DNA of 64,000 nt from Curtobacterium sp. MCBA15_009 (GCF_001864895.1 NZ_MJGO01000039.1:287117-351116); one strand, 5' to 3'; numbered from the stretch's first letter, positions 44,259 to 53,189 are shown. Numbers and translations: made by a program. Notes: generated from the letters alone by a model not told the origin.

Positions 44259-44946
44259 CCGAACACGTCGATCGCACCCGACCGGTGCGATCAGTCACGA
44301 CGCCCCCGTCCTGGTCATCGGCCTGGGCCGCTTCGGCGCCGCCACCGCCGGGCAGCTCGAACGACAGGACCGCGAGGTCCTGGTCGTCGACACCGACGCC
44401 GGCCTCGTGCAGAAGTGGTCCGACCGCGTGACGCACGCGGTGCAGGCGGACGCGACGGACATCGACGCGCTGCGCCAGATCGGCGCGCAGGACTTCGCGA
44501 TCGCGGTCGTGGGCACCGGCAGCGACCTCGAGTCGAGCGTCCTCATCACCGCGAACCTCGTCGACCTCGGCATCCCGCAGATCTGGGCGAAGGCGATCAG
44601 CCGCTCGCACGGCACGATCCTGTCCCGCATCGGCGCGAACCACGTCGTCTACCCGGAGCGCGAGGCCGGCGAGCGCACCGCGCACCTGGTGTCCGGGCGG
44701 ATGCTCGACTTCATCGAGTTCGACGACGACTTCGCCGTGGTCAAGATGCACCCGCCCAAGGCGGTGCGCGGCAAGGACCTCGCGACGACGGTCATCCGCA
44801 CCCGCTTCGGCCTCACCGTGCTCGGCATCAAGCCGCCGGGCAGCCCCTTCGTGCCGGCGACGCCGGAGAGCGTCATCGGCGAGGACGACGTCATCATCGT
44901 CTCCGGGTCCGAGACGGACCTCGAGCGCTTCGCCGGGTTCGAGTAG
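44251..44946 (+). CDS. TrkA/KtrA-type potassium channel regulatory subunit
   Basis: The 231-aa RCK protein gates TrkH in response to nucleotides. The Rossmann motif VLVIGLGRFGAATAGQLE (about 21-38) is followed by the acidic VDTD, and a C-terminal TrkA_C domain (SVIGEDDVIIVSGSETDLE). Start TTG 44251 has GAGGAGAGG upstream and overlaps trkH by 8 nt. It converges on proC with a 24-nt gap. Confidence 0.94.
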   Translation: MADRTRRSHPTGAISHDAPVLVIGLGRFGAATAGQLERQDREVLVVDTDAGLVQKWSDRVTHAVQADATDIDALRQIGAQDFAIAVVGTGSDLESSVLITANLVDLGIPQIWAKAISRSHGTILSRIGANHVVYPEREAGERTAHLVSGRMLDFIEFDDDFAVVKMHPPKAVRGKDLATTVIRTRFGLTVLGIKPPGSPFVPATPESVIGEDDVIIVSGSETDLERFAGFE

Positions 44947-44970
44947 CGCTGCCCGCTCAGCGGCGACCCG

Positions 44971-45801
44971 CTACGACGCGGCGATCTCCTCGGCCCGCGC
45001 GATCGCCGCGCGGGAGGCGCGGAGGAACGTGTCGGACAGGTCGGCGTCCTGCAGGACGGCGACGGCGCGCTCGGTCGTGCCCTTCGGGCTCGTCACGGCA
45101 CGGCGCAGGTCGGCGGGTTCCCGCCCGGACCGTCCGAGCAGCTCGACGGCGCCGCGCACCGTGCCGCGCACCATGGTCGCGGCCTGCTCCGGCGTGAAGC
45201 CGAGGGCCTCGGCGGCCTGCTGCCACTGCTCGACGAGCAGGAAGACGTAGGCGGGCCCCGACCCGGACACCGCGGACAGGGCGTCGAGCTGCGACTCCGG
45301 CACGGAGACGACCTCGCCGGACGCGGTGAAGACCGACGACGCGAGCGCGACGGCCGCGTCGTCGGCGGAGGCACCCGCGCTGATGCCGGTGACGCCGAGA
45401 CCGACGCCGACGGGGGTGTTCGGCAGCGCCCGGACGACGCGCACGCCGGCGGGGACGAGCGCCTCCATGCTCGCCGTGGTCGTGCCGACGGCGACGCTCA
45501 CGACGACCGCACCAGGGGCGAGGTCGGACGCGACCTCGGCGAGCAGGTCGGCGATGCCGTACGGCTTGACACCGAGCACGACGAGGGCCGCGCCGCGGAC
45601 CGCGGCGCGGTTCGCGTCCGGGTCGGTGTCCGTCGCGACTGCGTCGAGCCCGCGCTCGCGGTGCGCGGCGGCCGATGCCTCGGACCGGGTGGTCAGCGTC
45701 ACGGTCGCCGGGTCGAGCCCGGCGGCGAGCAGGCCGTCGAGGACGGCCCCGGACATGGAGCCGACGCCGAGCATGGCGGTGCGGGGCAGGTCGATGGTCA
45801 T
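44971..45801 (-). CDS. proC: Pyrroline-5-carboxylate reductase
   Basis: The 276-aa enzyme makes proline from pyrroline-5-carboxylate with NAD(P)H. Seen are the Rossmann AMLGVGSMSGAVLDGLL, VVSVAVGTTTASMEAL, VVRALPNTPVGVGLGVTGIS, VSGSGPAYVFLLVEQW and the C-terminal VTSPKGTTERAVAVL. ATG 45801 is exactly 7 nt after TAGGGT (plus-strand 45809-45814), so it is probably leaderless. Divergent from the cation transporter. Confidence 0.97.
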   Translation of the reverse strand: MTIDLPRTAMLGVGSMSGAVLDGLLAAGLDPATVTLTTRSEASAAAHRERGLDAVATDTDPDANRAAVRGAALVVLGVKPYGIADLLAEVASDLAPGAVVVSVAVGTTTASMEALVPAGVRVVRALPNTPVGVGLGVTGISAGASADDAAVALASSVFTASGEVVSVPESQLDALSAVSGSGPAYVFLLVEQWQQAAEALGFTPEQAATMVRGTVRGAVELLGRSGREPADLRRAVTSPKGTTERAVAVLQDADLSDTFLRASRAAIARAEEIAAS

Positions 45802-45866
45802 GCTGCCGACCCTACCGACCGCGCTCCCCTAGGATCGTCATCCAGAACCGGGAGAAGGGGACGGCC

Positions 45867-46823
45867 GTGAGCGCTTCTGGAGGCACGAGGGCGATCTTCG
45901 CCGCGCTCGGTGCGAACGTCGGCATCGCGATCGTGAAGTTCGTCGCCGCGGCGATCAGCGGCTCGGCCTCGATGCTCGCCGAGGGCGTGCACTCGCTCGC
46001 CGACTCCGCCAACCAGCTCCTGCTGCTGCTCGGCGGCCGTCGCGCCCGTCGCGCCGCCGACCAGGAGCACCCGTTCGGCTACGGGCGCGAGCGGTACGTG
46101 TACGCCTTCGTCGTGTCGATCATCCTGTTCTCCGTCGGCGGGGTGTTCTCGCTGTACGAGGGCATCGAGAAGCTCCGGCACCCGCACCCGCTCGACAACT
46201 GGTGGTTGCCGCTCGTGGTCCTCGTCATCGCGATCGGGCTCGAGGGCTTCTCGCTGCGGACCGCCCTGCGCGAGGCCCGCCCGCACAAGGGCACGCAGAG
46301 CTGGGTGCAGTTCGTCCGGCGGGCGAAGGCGCCGGAACTGCCGGTCGTCATGCTCGAGGACACCGCGGCCCTGCTCGGCCTGGTCTTCGCCCTGTTCGGC
46401 GTCGGCCTGACCGCGCTCACCGGGGACGGTCTCTACGACGCCCTCGGCACGATCGCCATCGCGGTGCTGCTCATCGCCGTCGCCGTCGTCCTCGGCATCG
46501 AGACGAAGAGCCTGCTCGTCGGCGAGGGCGCGACGGCGGCCGACGCCGAGCGGATCCGCCACGCCGTGCTCGACGGCCCCGAGGTCGACTCGATCATCCA
46601 CATCAAGACGCTGTACCTCGGCCCCGACGAGCTCATGGTCGGCGTCAAGGTCGCCGTCGACGGCGACCGCCGGCTCGGGGACGTCGCTGCCGGCATCGAC
46701 GCCGTCGAGCAGCGTGTCCGTGCCGCCGTGCCGATCGCGCGCGTCATCTACGTCGAGCCGGACGTGCTCCGGACCGGTCCGCAGCCGCCGACCGAGTCGA
46801 TCGTCATCCGCGCCGCCGACTGA
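45867..46823 (+). CDS. Cation diffusion facilitator family transporter
   Basis: The 318-aa CDF/ZnT-type exporter would move zinc or another divalent metal out of the cell. Metal-site sequences are EGVHSLADSANQ in helix 2 and LEDTAALLG in helix 5; the soluble C-terminal domain follows (DGPEVDSIIHIKTLYLGPDE). Six membrane helices are visible. Start GTG 45867 has GGGAGAAGGGG upstream, and a TAGGAT -10 lies at 45830-45835. Confidence 0.92.
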   Translation: MSASGGTRAIFAALGANVGIAIVKFVAAAISGSASMLAEGVHSLADSANQLLLLLGGRRARRAADQEHPFGYGRERYVYAFVVSIILFSVGGVFSLYEGIEKLRHPHPLDNWWLPLVVLVIAIGLEGFSLRTALREARPHKGTQSWVQFVRRAKAPELPVVMLEDTAALLGLVFALFGVGLTALTGDGLYDALGTIAIAVLLIAVAVVLGIETKSLLVGEGATAADAERIRHAVLDGPEVDSIIHIKTLYLGPDELMVGVKVAVDGDRRLGDVAAGIDAVEQRVRAAVPIARVIYVEPDVLRTGPQPPTESIVIRAAD

Positions 46824-46871
46824 ACCCGGCCCGTCCCGGCGGGCGTCGCGTCACCGCCGTCGCGGGACCCC

Positions 46872-47339
46872 TCAGCGTCGCTCGGCGAAGAACGCGTCGA
46901 GCACTCCGGCGCACTCCGCCTCGAGCACGCCCCCGACCACCTCGGACCGGTGCGGCAGCCGGCGGTCCCGCGCGACGTCGTAGACGCTGCCGCTCGCTCC
47001 GGCCTTCGGGTCCCACGCACCGAACACCACGCGGGGCACCCGCGCCGCCAGGATCGCGCCGGCGCACATGACGCACGGTTCGAGGGTGACGACGAGCGTG
47101 TGGTCGGACAGACGCCAGTCACCGGTCGCCCGCGCCGCGGCGCGCAGCGCCAGCACCTCGGCGTGCGCGGTCGGGTCCTGCAGTGCCTCGCGCTCGTTCC
47201 GCCCGGTCGCCACGACCGCGCCGTCCCGGTCGAGGACGACCGCACCGACGGGGACGTCGCCGGTCGCCAGGCAGGCCCGGGCCTCGTCGAGCGCCCGCTG
47301 CATGGCGGGGACGAACGGGCGGGCTGCTGGGGCTTCCAC
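46872..47339 (-). CDS. tadA: tRNA adenosine(34) deaminase TadA
   Basis: The 155-aa zinc deaminase converts the wobble adenosine of tRNA-Arg(ACG) to inosine. The active site is [10 protein letters not shown] (H59, E61) with [10 protein letters not shown] (C89, C92). The C-terminal helix region [14 protein letters not shown] is typical. The start is GTG 47339 with AGGAGAG 4 nt upstream. Divergent from upp. Confidence 0.95.
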   Translation of the reverse strand: MEAPAARPFVPAMQRALDEARACLATGDVPVGAVVLDRDGAVVATGRNEREALQDPTAHAEVLALRAAARATGDWRLSDHTLVVTLEPCVMCAGAILAARVPRVVFGAWDPKAGASGSVYDVARDRRLPHRSEVVGGVLEAECAGVLDAFFAERR

Positions 47340-47379
47340 GGTCTCTCCTGGCGGTCGGCGGCACGGTAGGCTCGACCCT

Positions 47380-48015
47380 ATGCGAGTCCACGTCGCCGAC
47401 CACCCGCTCATCACCCACAAGCTCTCGGTGCTCCGCGACCGGACCACACCCTCCCCCACGTTCCGCGCCCTCACCGAGGAACTCGTCACGCTCCTGGCGT
47501 ACGAGGCCACGCGCAACGTCCGGGTCACCGCGACGCCGATCGACACCCCGGTCGCCCACACCATGGGCGTGGCGATCGCGAAGCCGCGCCCGCTCGTCGT
47601 CCCGATCCTGCGTGCCGGGCTCGGCATGCTCGAGGGCATGGTCAAGCTGGTCCCGACGGCCGAGGTCGGGTTCCTCGGCATGGCGCGCAACGAGGAGACC
47701 CTCGAGCCGCAGACCTACGCCGAGCGCCTGCCGGACGACCTGTCCGGTCGCCAGTGCTTCGTGCTCGACCCGATGCTCGCCACCGGCGGCACGCTCGCGG
47801 CGGCCATCGACTTCCTGTTCGCCCGCGGCGCGGAAGAGGTCACCTGCGTGTGCATCCTCGGCGCGCCGGAGGGCCTCGCGATGGTCGAGCAGGCGGTCGG
47901 CGACCGCAACGTCTCGATCGTGCTCGGCGCGCTCGACGAGAAGCTCGACGAGAACGGCTACATCGTGCCCGGCCTCGGGGACGCCGGCGACCGTCTCTAC
48001 GGTCTGGCCGAGTAG
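47380..48015 (+). CDS. upp: Uracil phosphoribosyltransferase
   Basis: The 211-aa salvage enzyme makes UMP from uracil and PRPP. It has the N-terminal [20 protein letters not shown], the [14 protein letters not shown] block and the PRPP loop [19 protein letters not shown], ending in [12 protein letters not shown] 47380 is 7 nt after TAGGCT (47367-47372), so it is probably leaderless. Confidence 0.97.
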   Translation: MRVHVADHPLITHKLSVLRDRTTPSPTFRALTEELVTLLAYEATRNVRVTATPIDTPVAHTMGVAIAKPRPLVVPILRAGLGMLEGMVKLVPTAEVGFLGMARNEETLEPQTYAERLPDDLSGRQCFVLDPMLATGGTLAAAIDFLFARGAEEVTCVCILGAPEGLAMVEQAVGDRNVSIVLGALDEKLDENGYIVPGLGDAGDRLYGLAE

Positions 48016-48036
48016 GCGGTCGACGACACCGACGAT

Positions 48037-48078
48037 CGACGGGAGGCCCGTGGCGACACCGCCACAGGCCTCCCGTCG
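48037..48078 (+). terminator. Terminator after upp with the GACGGGAGGC core
   Basis: A stem of CGACGGGAGGCC with its mirror GGCCTCCCGTCG, extended inwards by CGTGGCG / CGCCAC, starts 21 nt after the upp stop. Confidence 0.85.
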
Positions 48079-48132
48079 TCCGTCACCCCTGATCGCCGCC
48101 TCCTGCGTTCGGCGGACCGTCCGCTCGGACGG

Positions 48133-48162
48133 TTGACACCGTCTTGGTATACCGCCGATACT
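48133..48162 (+). promoter_or_regulatory. Strong sigma-70-like promoter of the leader ORF
   Basis: TTGACA (48133-48138) and GATACT (48157-48162) are separated by 18 nt. The -10 is followed by 6 nt and an ATG. It has the best -35 box in the window. Confidence 0.75.
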
Positions 48163-48168
48163 CGTCTC

Positions 48169-48267
48169 ATGACTGCAACCGTGTCCACCCGCGTCCTCAC
48201 CGAGGCCCAGGGGACTGCCGGCATGATGATGCCGGTCGCTGTCATGCGTTGTCGAATGTGTGCCTGA
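48169..48267 (+). CDS. Leaderless 32-aa micro-ORF (possible leader peptide)
   Basis: ATG at 48169 starts 6 nt after the GATACT -10 box and reads 32 codons to TGA 48265-48267. The peptide begins MTATVSTRVL and ends AVMRCRMCA, with three consecutive Met codons before that and two Cys near the end. It precedes the winged-helix regulator by 243 nt. Leaderless Cys-containing leader peptides act as attenuators in other actinobacteria, so this could sense Cys, Met or Arg supply, or it may itself be a peptide. No homologue was looked up. The 242-nt space that follows holds GC-rich inverted repeats. Confidence 0.6.
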   Translation: MTATVSTRVLTEAQGTAGMMMPVAVMRCRMCA

Positions 48268-48510
48268 TCGGTACCCGTTCCAGCCGGATCCCCCGCGACA
48301 CCATCCCCGTCGCGAGCGCGTGATCCCCGGGTGACCACCACGGTCGACGACGAGCACGTCGCGACGAGGTCCTTCACCCCTCTCCCCGGGTCCGCCCCGG
48401 TCCGCAGCAGGACCGCAGGGCTCGACGGCGTCAGCCGTACCCGGGTCGACGCATTCGACACCGGCCGCCGCGCCACCCGCGAACCGGCCACACCGCACGG
48501 AAGACACCCC

Positions 48511-49278
48511 ATGTCGCTCACCATCGCCCAGCCCCGCCCCTCGCTCCGCACCGCAGCCCCGGCCTCGACCGATCTCGGCACCGTGACGCCGATCCGCCCG
48601 CGGCCGGTGTCGCCGGCACCGGTCTCGGCCGCCGTCCCGACCAGCCCCGTCGTCGCCCCGCAGCGGAACCGCTCGCTGCCGGAGGGCACCGAGGCCCGCG
48701 GCTTCGCCCTGTACGTCGGCCTCGACGAGGCGAAGGCCGCCGCGGCCGGCACCACCCTCGCCGCGGTGGTCGAGCAGCTCAAGGCGCTCACCGCGCAGCT
48801 CGTGCCCGGTGCCGAGACGTACGCCGCGGTCGCGGTGGCGGCCGAGCACTCCGGGGGCCGTGACGTCGACGTGGTGCGGCTCGCGCTGCAGGACCGCTCC
48901 GCCGTCGCCGCACGCAAGCAGGCCGAGAAGCCGGAGCCCGAGGAGACCGGTGTCGTCATCGACATCTCGCGCAAGCGGGTCGCCCTCGACGGCGAGGTCG
49001 CTCCCCTGACCTACAAGGAGTTCGAGCTCCTGCAGTTCCTCGTCCTGCGCGAGGGCCAGACGGTCGAGCGCGCCGCCATCATCGAGGGCCTGTGGTCCGA
49101 CGGCGAGGACGAGACCCCGAACGAGCGCACGATCGACGTGCACGTCCGCCGGCTCCGCTCGAAGCTCGGTGCGTTCGAGGAGATCGTGCGGACGGTCCGC
49201 GGGGTCGGCTACCGGTTCGACCGGCACGCCGACGTCGCCGTGCGCTACGCGTCGACGCCGTCGCCCGACCTCTTCTGA
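48511..49278 (+). CDS. Winged-helix (OmpR-type effector) DNA-binding protein without receiver domain
   Basis: The 255-aa protein has a Pro/Ala-rich N-terminal region, a middle part ARGFALYVGLDEAKAAAAG, and a C-terminal Trans_reg_C winged helix (about 150-245: LTYKEFELLQFLVLREGQTV, RTIDVHVRRLRSKL, VRTVRGVGYRFD). The receiver domain of normal response regulators is replaced by an unrelated segment of about 100 residues. ATG 48511 has GGAAG 8 nt upstream. Expression probably depends on the promoter and micro-ORF about 340 nt upstream. Confidence 0.8.
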   Translation: MSLTIAQPRPSLRTAAPASTDLGTVTPIRPRPVSPAPVSAAVPTSPVVAPQRNRSLPEGTEARGFALYVGLDEAKAAAAGTTLAAVVEQLKALTAQLVPGAETYAAVAVAAEHSGGRDVDVVRLALQDRSAVAARKQAEKPEPEETGVVIDISRKRVALDGEVAPLTYKEFELLQFLVLREGQTVERAAIIEGLWSDGEDETPNERTIDVHVRRLRSKLGAFEEIVRTVRGVGYRFDRHADVAVRYASTPSPDLF

Positions 49279-49574
49279 GGCGCATCGGGAGCTCTTGGTG
49301 AACTCCCAGGGGACGACCGCTCGTCGGGCTGGCGCGCCGTTACCGCTTCGTTATACAGTCGGTCGTGCAGTCGGTGTTTGCTGTGGCACCGGCTGTGGAA
49401 TGTGATTGCAGGAAACTCTTGGTGCAAGGGAGAGGGCCGGTCGTCCGCGAGGGCGGCCGGCCCTCGCGCACGTCCGGGCCCGGTCACCGGCCGGCACGAG
49501 GTCACCCGTCCGGCCCTGATCAGCAGCGGACGCGAGGTCGCACGTCCTGCCGGGTCGCCGGCGCTCGGCCGACA
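49279..49574. other. Gene-poor stretch with an orphan -10 box
   Basis: The 477-nt space between the winged-helix gene and the marR gene has lower GC in its first 150 nt. It contains TATACA (about 49351-49356) and two similar strings CTCTTGGTG (about 49292 and 49418). No credible ORF is seen. The second half contains an inverted copy of the dispersed repeat and a terminator-like hairpin. A small RNA is possible but not shown. Confidence 0.35.
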
Positions 49575-49617
49575 CGTCGTGCGACCCCGGCGGACGCGAG
49601 CGGCACGTCGTGCGACC
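49575..49617. repeat. Dispersed intergenic repeat, inverted partial copy
   Basis: About 43 nt (CGTCGTGCGACCCCGGCGGACG and onwards) match the reverse complement of the repeat at 31654-31755 with only about two differences. It lies about 18 kb from the pair. Confidence 0.75.
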
Positions 49618-49626
49618 GGGGCGCAC

Positions 49627-49669
49627 CGGACGGGAGGCGCGGGGCGGCCGACAGCGAGCCTCCCGTCCG
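49627..49669. terminator. Hairpin with CGGACGGGAGGC / GCCTCCCGTCCG
   Basis: A perfect 12-bp stem with a 19-nt loop, of the same family as the 32004 and 48037 hairpins. It lies upstream of the marR gene. Confidence 0.7.
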
Positions 49670-49755
49670 CCTCGGACGGCGCGCGCACGCCCCCGGTGCC
49701 GTGTCAGCGCCCGTCGGTACTGTGGACGGACCGTACGACCGGAAGGAGCGCGACC

Positions 49756-50265
49756 GTGAGCGAATCACGCCGCACGGAGAAGGCGACCGCCGTCGCCGCC
49801 TGGGAAGCACTGTTCCGGGCGCAGGTGACCGTGATGCGGAGCCTCAACGCGGACTTCCCCGGCGGTGAGATCTCCTTCAACGAGTACGACGTCTGCTTCA
49901 ACCTGTCGACACAGCCGGGTCGCCGCTGCCGCATGCGCGACCTCACCGGGCACCTCCTGCTCACCCAGCCGAGCGTCAGCCGCCTGGTCGACCGCCTGCT
50001 CGCCCGTGGGATCGTCGAGAAGCAGCCGGACCCCACGGACGCCCGTGGCGTCATCGTCGCCTTGACGCCGCACGGCTTCGACGTCTACCGACAGGTGGCC
50101 GTGCAGCACGCCGCGAGCATCGCCCAGCAGGTCGGTGCCGGGCTCTCGGACGCCGAGCTGCGCACCCTCACCGAACTCTGCACGAAGCTCCGCGTGGCGG
50201 TCGGGTCGACCCCGGCCCGGCGACCCGCTCGGGCGCTGGCCGACGCCGACACGGTGACGGCATGA
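49756..50265 (+). CDS. MarR family transcriptional regulator
   Basis: The 169-aa winged-helix protein has RMRDLTGHLLLTQPSVSRLV as the recognition helix and VEKQPDPTDARGVIVALTPHG as the wing. The start is GTG 49756 with GGAAGGAG about 7 nt upstream. It overlaps the photolyase gene by 4 nt, so it probably controls its own operon of DNA-repair and hydrolase genes. Confidence 0.92.
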   Translation: MSESRRTEKATAVAAWEALFRAQVTVMRSLNADFPGGEISFNEYDVCFNLSTQPGRRCRMRDLTGHLLLTQPSVSRLVDRLLARGIVEKQPDPTDARGVIVALTPHGFDVYRQVAVQHAASIAQQVGAGLSDAELRTLTELCTKLRVAVGSTPARRPARALADADTVTA

Positions 50266-51611
50266 CCGGCGCCGTCGTCTGGCTGCGGGACGACCTGCGC
50301 CTGGCCGACAACCCGGCCCTGCGCGCCGGTATCGACCACGGCGGGCCCCTCACCGTGGTCTACGTCCTCGACGGCGAATCGGACGGCATCCGTCCCCTCG
50401 GCGCCGCGAGCCGCTGGTGGCTCCACCACTCGCTGACCGCCCTGGACGCCGAGCTGCAGGACCGCGGCTCGCGACTCGTCCTGCGTCGCGGTCCCGCGGC
50501 CGATGTCGTCGACCAGCTCGTCACCGACGCCGACGCCGACGCCGTGTTCTGGAACCGACGGTACGGGTCCGCGGAACGCGACCTCGACACCGGCATCAAG
50601 AGCGCCCTGCACGACCGTGGGGTCGAGGCCCACAGCTTCGCCGCGAACCTGCTCTGGGAACCCTGGACCGTGCTCACCGGACAGGGCGAGCCGTACAAGG
50701 TCTTCACGCCGTTCTGGCGCGCGGCCCAGGCGATGCCCGAGCCGCGGCACCCGCTGCCGAAGCCCCGTGACCTGCCCGACCCGACCGGGGTCGCGAGCGA
50801 CACCCTCGACGACTGGGGCCTGCTCCCGACGAAGCCCGACTGGGCGGGTGGGCTCCGCGACGCATGGGAGCCGGGCGAGCTCGGCGCCCACCGTCGACTC
50901 GAGCACTTCGTCGACGACGCGCTCGAGGACTACGACCAGCGCGACGAACCCGCCATGGCGGCCACGAGCGACCTGTCCCCGCACCTGCGCTGGGGCGAGG
51001 TCAGCCCGTACCAGGTCTGGCACCGCCTGCACGGTCGGCTCGAGCCGGAACAGCGCCAGAACGCCTCGGCGTTCCTGCGCCAGCTCGCGTGGCGCGAGTT
51101 CAACTGGAACGAGTACTTCCACTGCGAGGACATCACGACCGTCAACGTGCGTCGTGAGTTCGACGCGTTCCCGTGGCGCGACGCGTCGGAGGACGAGGTC
51201 GACCGCTGGCGACGGGGGACGACCGGGATCGACCTCGTCGACGCCGGCATGCGCGAACTCTGGCACTCCGGTGCGATGCACAACCGCGTCCGGCTGGCGA
51301 CCGCGAGCTTCCTGGTGAAGAACATGCTCGTCGACTGGCGGGTGGGCGAGCAGTGGTTCTGGGACACCCTGGTCGACGCCGACTCGGCCAACAACGCCGC
51401 GAACTGGCAATGGGTCGCCGGGTCCGGGTTCGACGCCGCGCCGTACTTCCGCGTGTTCAACCCCGATCGACAGCTCGAGCGGTTCGACCCGCACCGCGAG
51501 TACGTCCGGCGGTGGGTCCCCGCCGACGAGGACCGCCCGGAGCCGATGGTCGACCTGAAGGCCACCCGGCAGCGCGCGCTCGACGCCTACGACCAGATGC
51601 GCCGGTCGTGA
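50262..51611 (+). CDS. Deoxyribodipyrimidine photolyase / cryptochrome
   Basis: The 449-aa flavoprotein would repair UV-made pyrimidine dimers with blue light. It begins AVVWLRDDLRLADNPAL, has the antenna domain with VFWNRRYGSAERDLD, and the FAD domain with LAWREFNWNEYFHCED, GMRELWHSGAMHNRVRL, SFLVKNMLVDWRVGEQWF and NAANWQWVAGSG, all typical of class I CPD photolyases. It overlaps marR by 4 nt and the following hydrolase by 4 nt. Confidence 0.95.
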   Translation: MTGAVVWLRDDLRLADNPALRAGIDHGGPLTVVYVLDGESDGIRPLGAASRWWLHHSLTALDAELQDRGSRLVLRRGPAADVVDQLVTDADADAVFWNRRYGSAERDLDTGIKSALHDRGVEAHSFAANLLWEPWTVLTGQGEPYKVFTPFWRAAQAMPEPRHPLPKPRDLPDPTGVASDTLDDWGLLPTKPDWAGGLRDAWEPGELGAHRRLEHFVDDALEDYDQRDEPAMAATSDLSPHLRWGEVSPYQVWHRLHGRLEPEQRQNASAFLRQLAWREFNWNEYFHCEDITTVNVRREFDAFPWRDASEDEVDRWRRGTTGIDLVDAGMRELWHSGAMHNRVRLATASFLVKNMLVDWRVGEQWFWDTLVDADSANNAANWQWVAGSGFDAAPYFRVFNPDRQLERFDPHREYVRRWVPADEDRPEPMVDLKATRQRALDAYDQMRRS

Positions 51612-53071
51612 GCCCACAGCCGTCCGTCGACCCGGCCGTCGTCGAGCAGGTCGACGCCGTCTTCCGGGAGCGTGTCGAGCGCGGCACGGCGCCGAGCAGC
51701 GTCTGGGGCGTGTTCGACCGCACCGGCCTCGTCGCGTCGGGTGGGCACGGCGACCGGGGCGACGGACGCCGGCCGGACGCCGACACCGTCTACCGCATCG
51801 CGTCCTGCACGAAGAGCGTCACCGCGGCCACGCTCCTGACCCTCGTCGCCGACGGGCGGCTCGACCTCGACGCCCCGGTCACCGCGTTCGTGCCGGCCTT
51901 CGCCGCGGTCGCCCTGCCCGGCCCGGACGCCCCGGTGCCGACCGTGCGGATGCTGCTGACGATGTCCGCCGGGTTCCCCACCGACGACCCGTGGGCGGAC
52001 CGGCAGGAATCGATGCGCGACGACGAGCTGGACGACGTCCTGCGCGACGGACTGCTGTTCGACTCGGTGCCGGGCACCCGCTTCGCCTACTCGAACACCG
52101 GCTACGCCCTGCTCGGCCGGGTCGTGGCCGCCGTCACCGGCCGTCCGTTCCCCGAGGTCGCCACCGACACGGTGCTCCGGCCGCTCGGACTCGACCGGAC
52201 GGTGTTCGCGGCCGAGCACGCCACCGGGCACGTCGTCACCGGCTTCCGCCCGCACGAGGGGACGTGGGAGCCCCTGCCGTCCACGGGGCCCGGGGCGTTC
52301 TCGTCGATCGGCGGGCTCTTCTCCACCGTCGCCGACCTCGCCCGGTGGGGCGCACACCTGGCCTCCGCGTCCTCGGACGCCCCGGAGACCGGACCGGTGT
52401 CGCCGGCCGACCGTCGCCTCATGCAGCAGGCGATGCGGGTGGTCCCGCCGTCTGTCGTGCCGACCTCGACCCGGGCGACCGCGTACGGCTTCGGGTTGTT
52501 CGTCGAGCAGGACGACCGGTTCGGCGAACTCGTGTCGCACTCCGGCGGGTACCCCGGGTTCTCGGCACACATGCGGTGGTCCGTGCGCGACGGCCTCGGC
52601 GTCGTCGCGTTCGAGAACGCCACGCAGGCCAAGGTGTCCGTCGCCGCACAGCAGGCGCACGACCTCGTCCTCGCGGCGGCTGCGGCCGACGACGAGGTGC
52701 ACGCCGGCGGCGGTGCGGCCGCCGCAGCCGTCGGGGTGCAGGCGACCGCCCGTGCGACGCGGGCGGCGCAGGTCGCCGTGACGGGCCTCCTGGCCCACTG
52801 GCGCGACGACGTGGCGGACGCGATCTGCACGCCGAACGTGGCGATGGACGTGCCGTACGACCGACGGCGGCGTGCCGTCGCGGCCGCGGTCGCCGAGGTC
52901 GGGGCGGACCTGACCGCCGCGCCGGTGCAGGAGCAGTCCTCCGCGCCGTCGCACCTGCGCTGGTGGCTGCCGGGCAGCAGCGGCCGACTGCGGATCGAGC
53001 TCCGCCTCGCGCCCCTCGCCGCCGGGCGGGTCCAGACCCTGACCGTCGTCGCCGAGCCCGCCGAGCGCTGA
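51608..53071 (+). CDS. Serine hydrolase of the beta-lactamase/penicillin-binding-protein fold
   Basis: The 487-aa class C-like hydrolase has the SxxK motif ASCTKSVTAA (S66, K69) and YSNTGYALL (Y161, N163). The KTG-like motif is replaced by HSGGYPG (about residue 310), as in esterase-type members. No signal peptide is visible, so it may be cytoplasmic. Start GTG 51608 overlaps the photolyase stop by 4 nt (GTGA). Substrate unknown. Confidence 0.85.
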   Translation: MSPQPSVDPAVVEQVDAVFRERVERGTAPSSVWGVFDRTGLVASGGHGDRGDGRRPDADTVYRIASCTKSVTAATLLTLVADGRLDLDAPVTAFVPAFAAVALPGPDAPVPTVRMLLTMSAGFPTDDPWADRQESMRDDELDDVLRDGLLFDSVPGTRFAYSNTGYALLGRVVAAVTGRPFPEVATDTVLRPLGLDRTVFAAEHATGHVVTGFRPHEGTWEPLPSTGPGAFSSIGGLFSTVADLARWGAHLASASSDAPETGPVSPADRRLMQQAMRVVPPSVVPTSTRATAYGFGLFVEQDDRFGELVSHSGGYPGFSAHMRWSVRDGLGVVAFENATQAKVSVAAQQAHDLVLAAAAADDEVHAGGGAAAAAVGVQATARATRAAQVAVTGLLAHWRDDVADAICTPNVAMDVPYDRRRRAVAAAVAEVGADLTAAPVQEQSSAPSHLRWWLPGSSGRLRIELRLAPLAAGRVQTLTVVAEPAER

Positions 53072-53131
53072 CCGCCGTCGTCGCCCGCGGGCCAGACCCG
53101 CAGCGCTTCCGCGCGCCTGCCGGCCCACTGA

Positions 53132-53137
53132 TATACT
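53132..53137 (+). promoter_or_regulatory. TATACT -10 box of the TetR gene
   Basis: A consensus-like TATACT is followed by TCTACATGTAACC, which contains the short palindrome TACATGTA (53144-53151), a possible TetR site near the transcription start. Confidence 0.55.
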
Positions 53138-53189
53138 TGCCGTCTACATGTAACCGGTCGAGCGACCGCCGCCCACCGACGGAGAAGCG

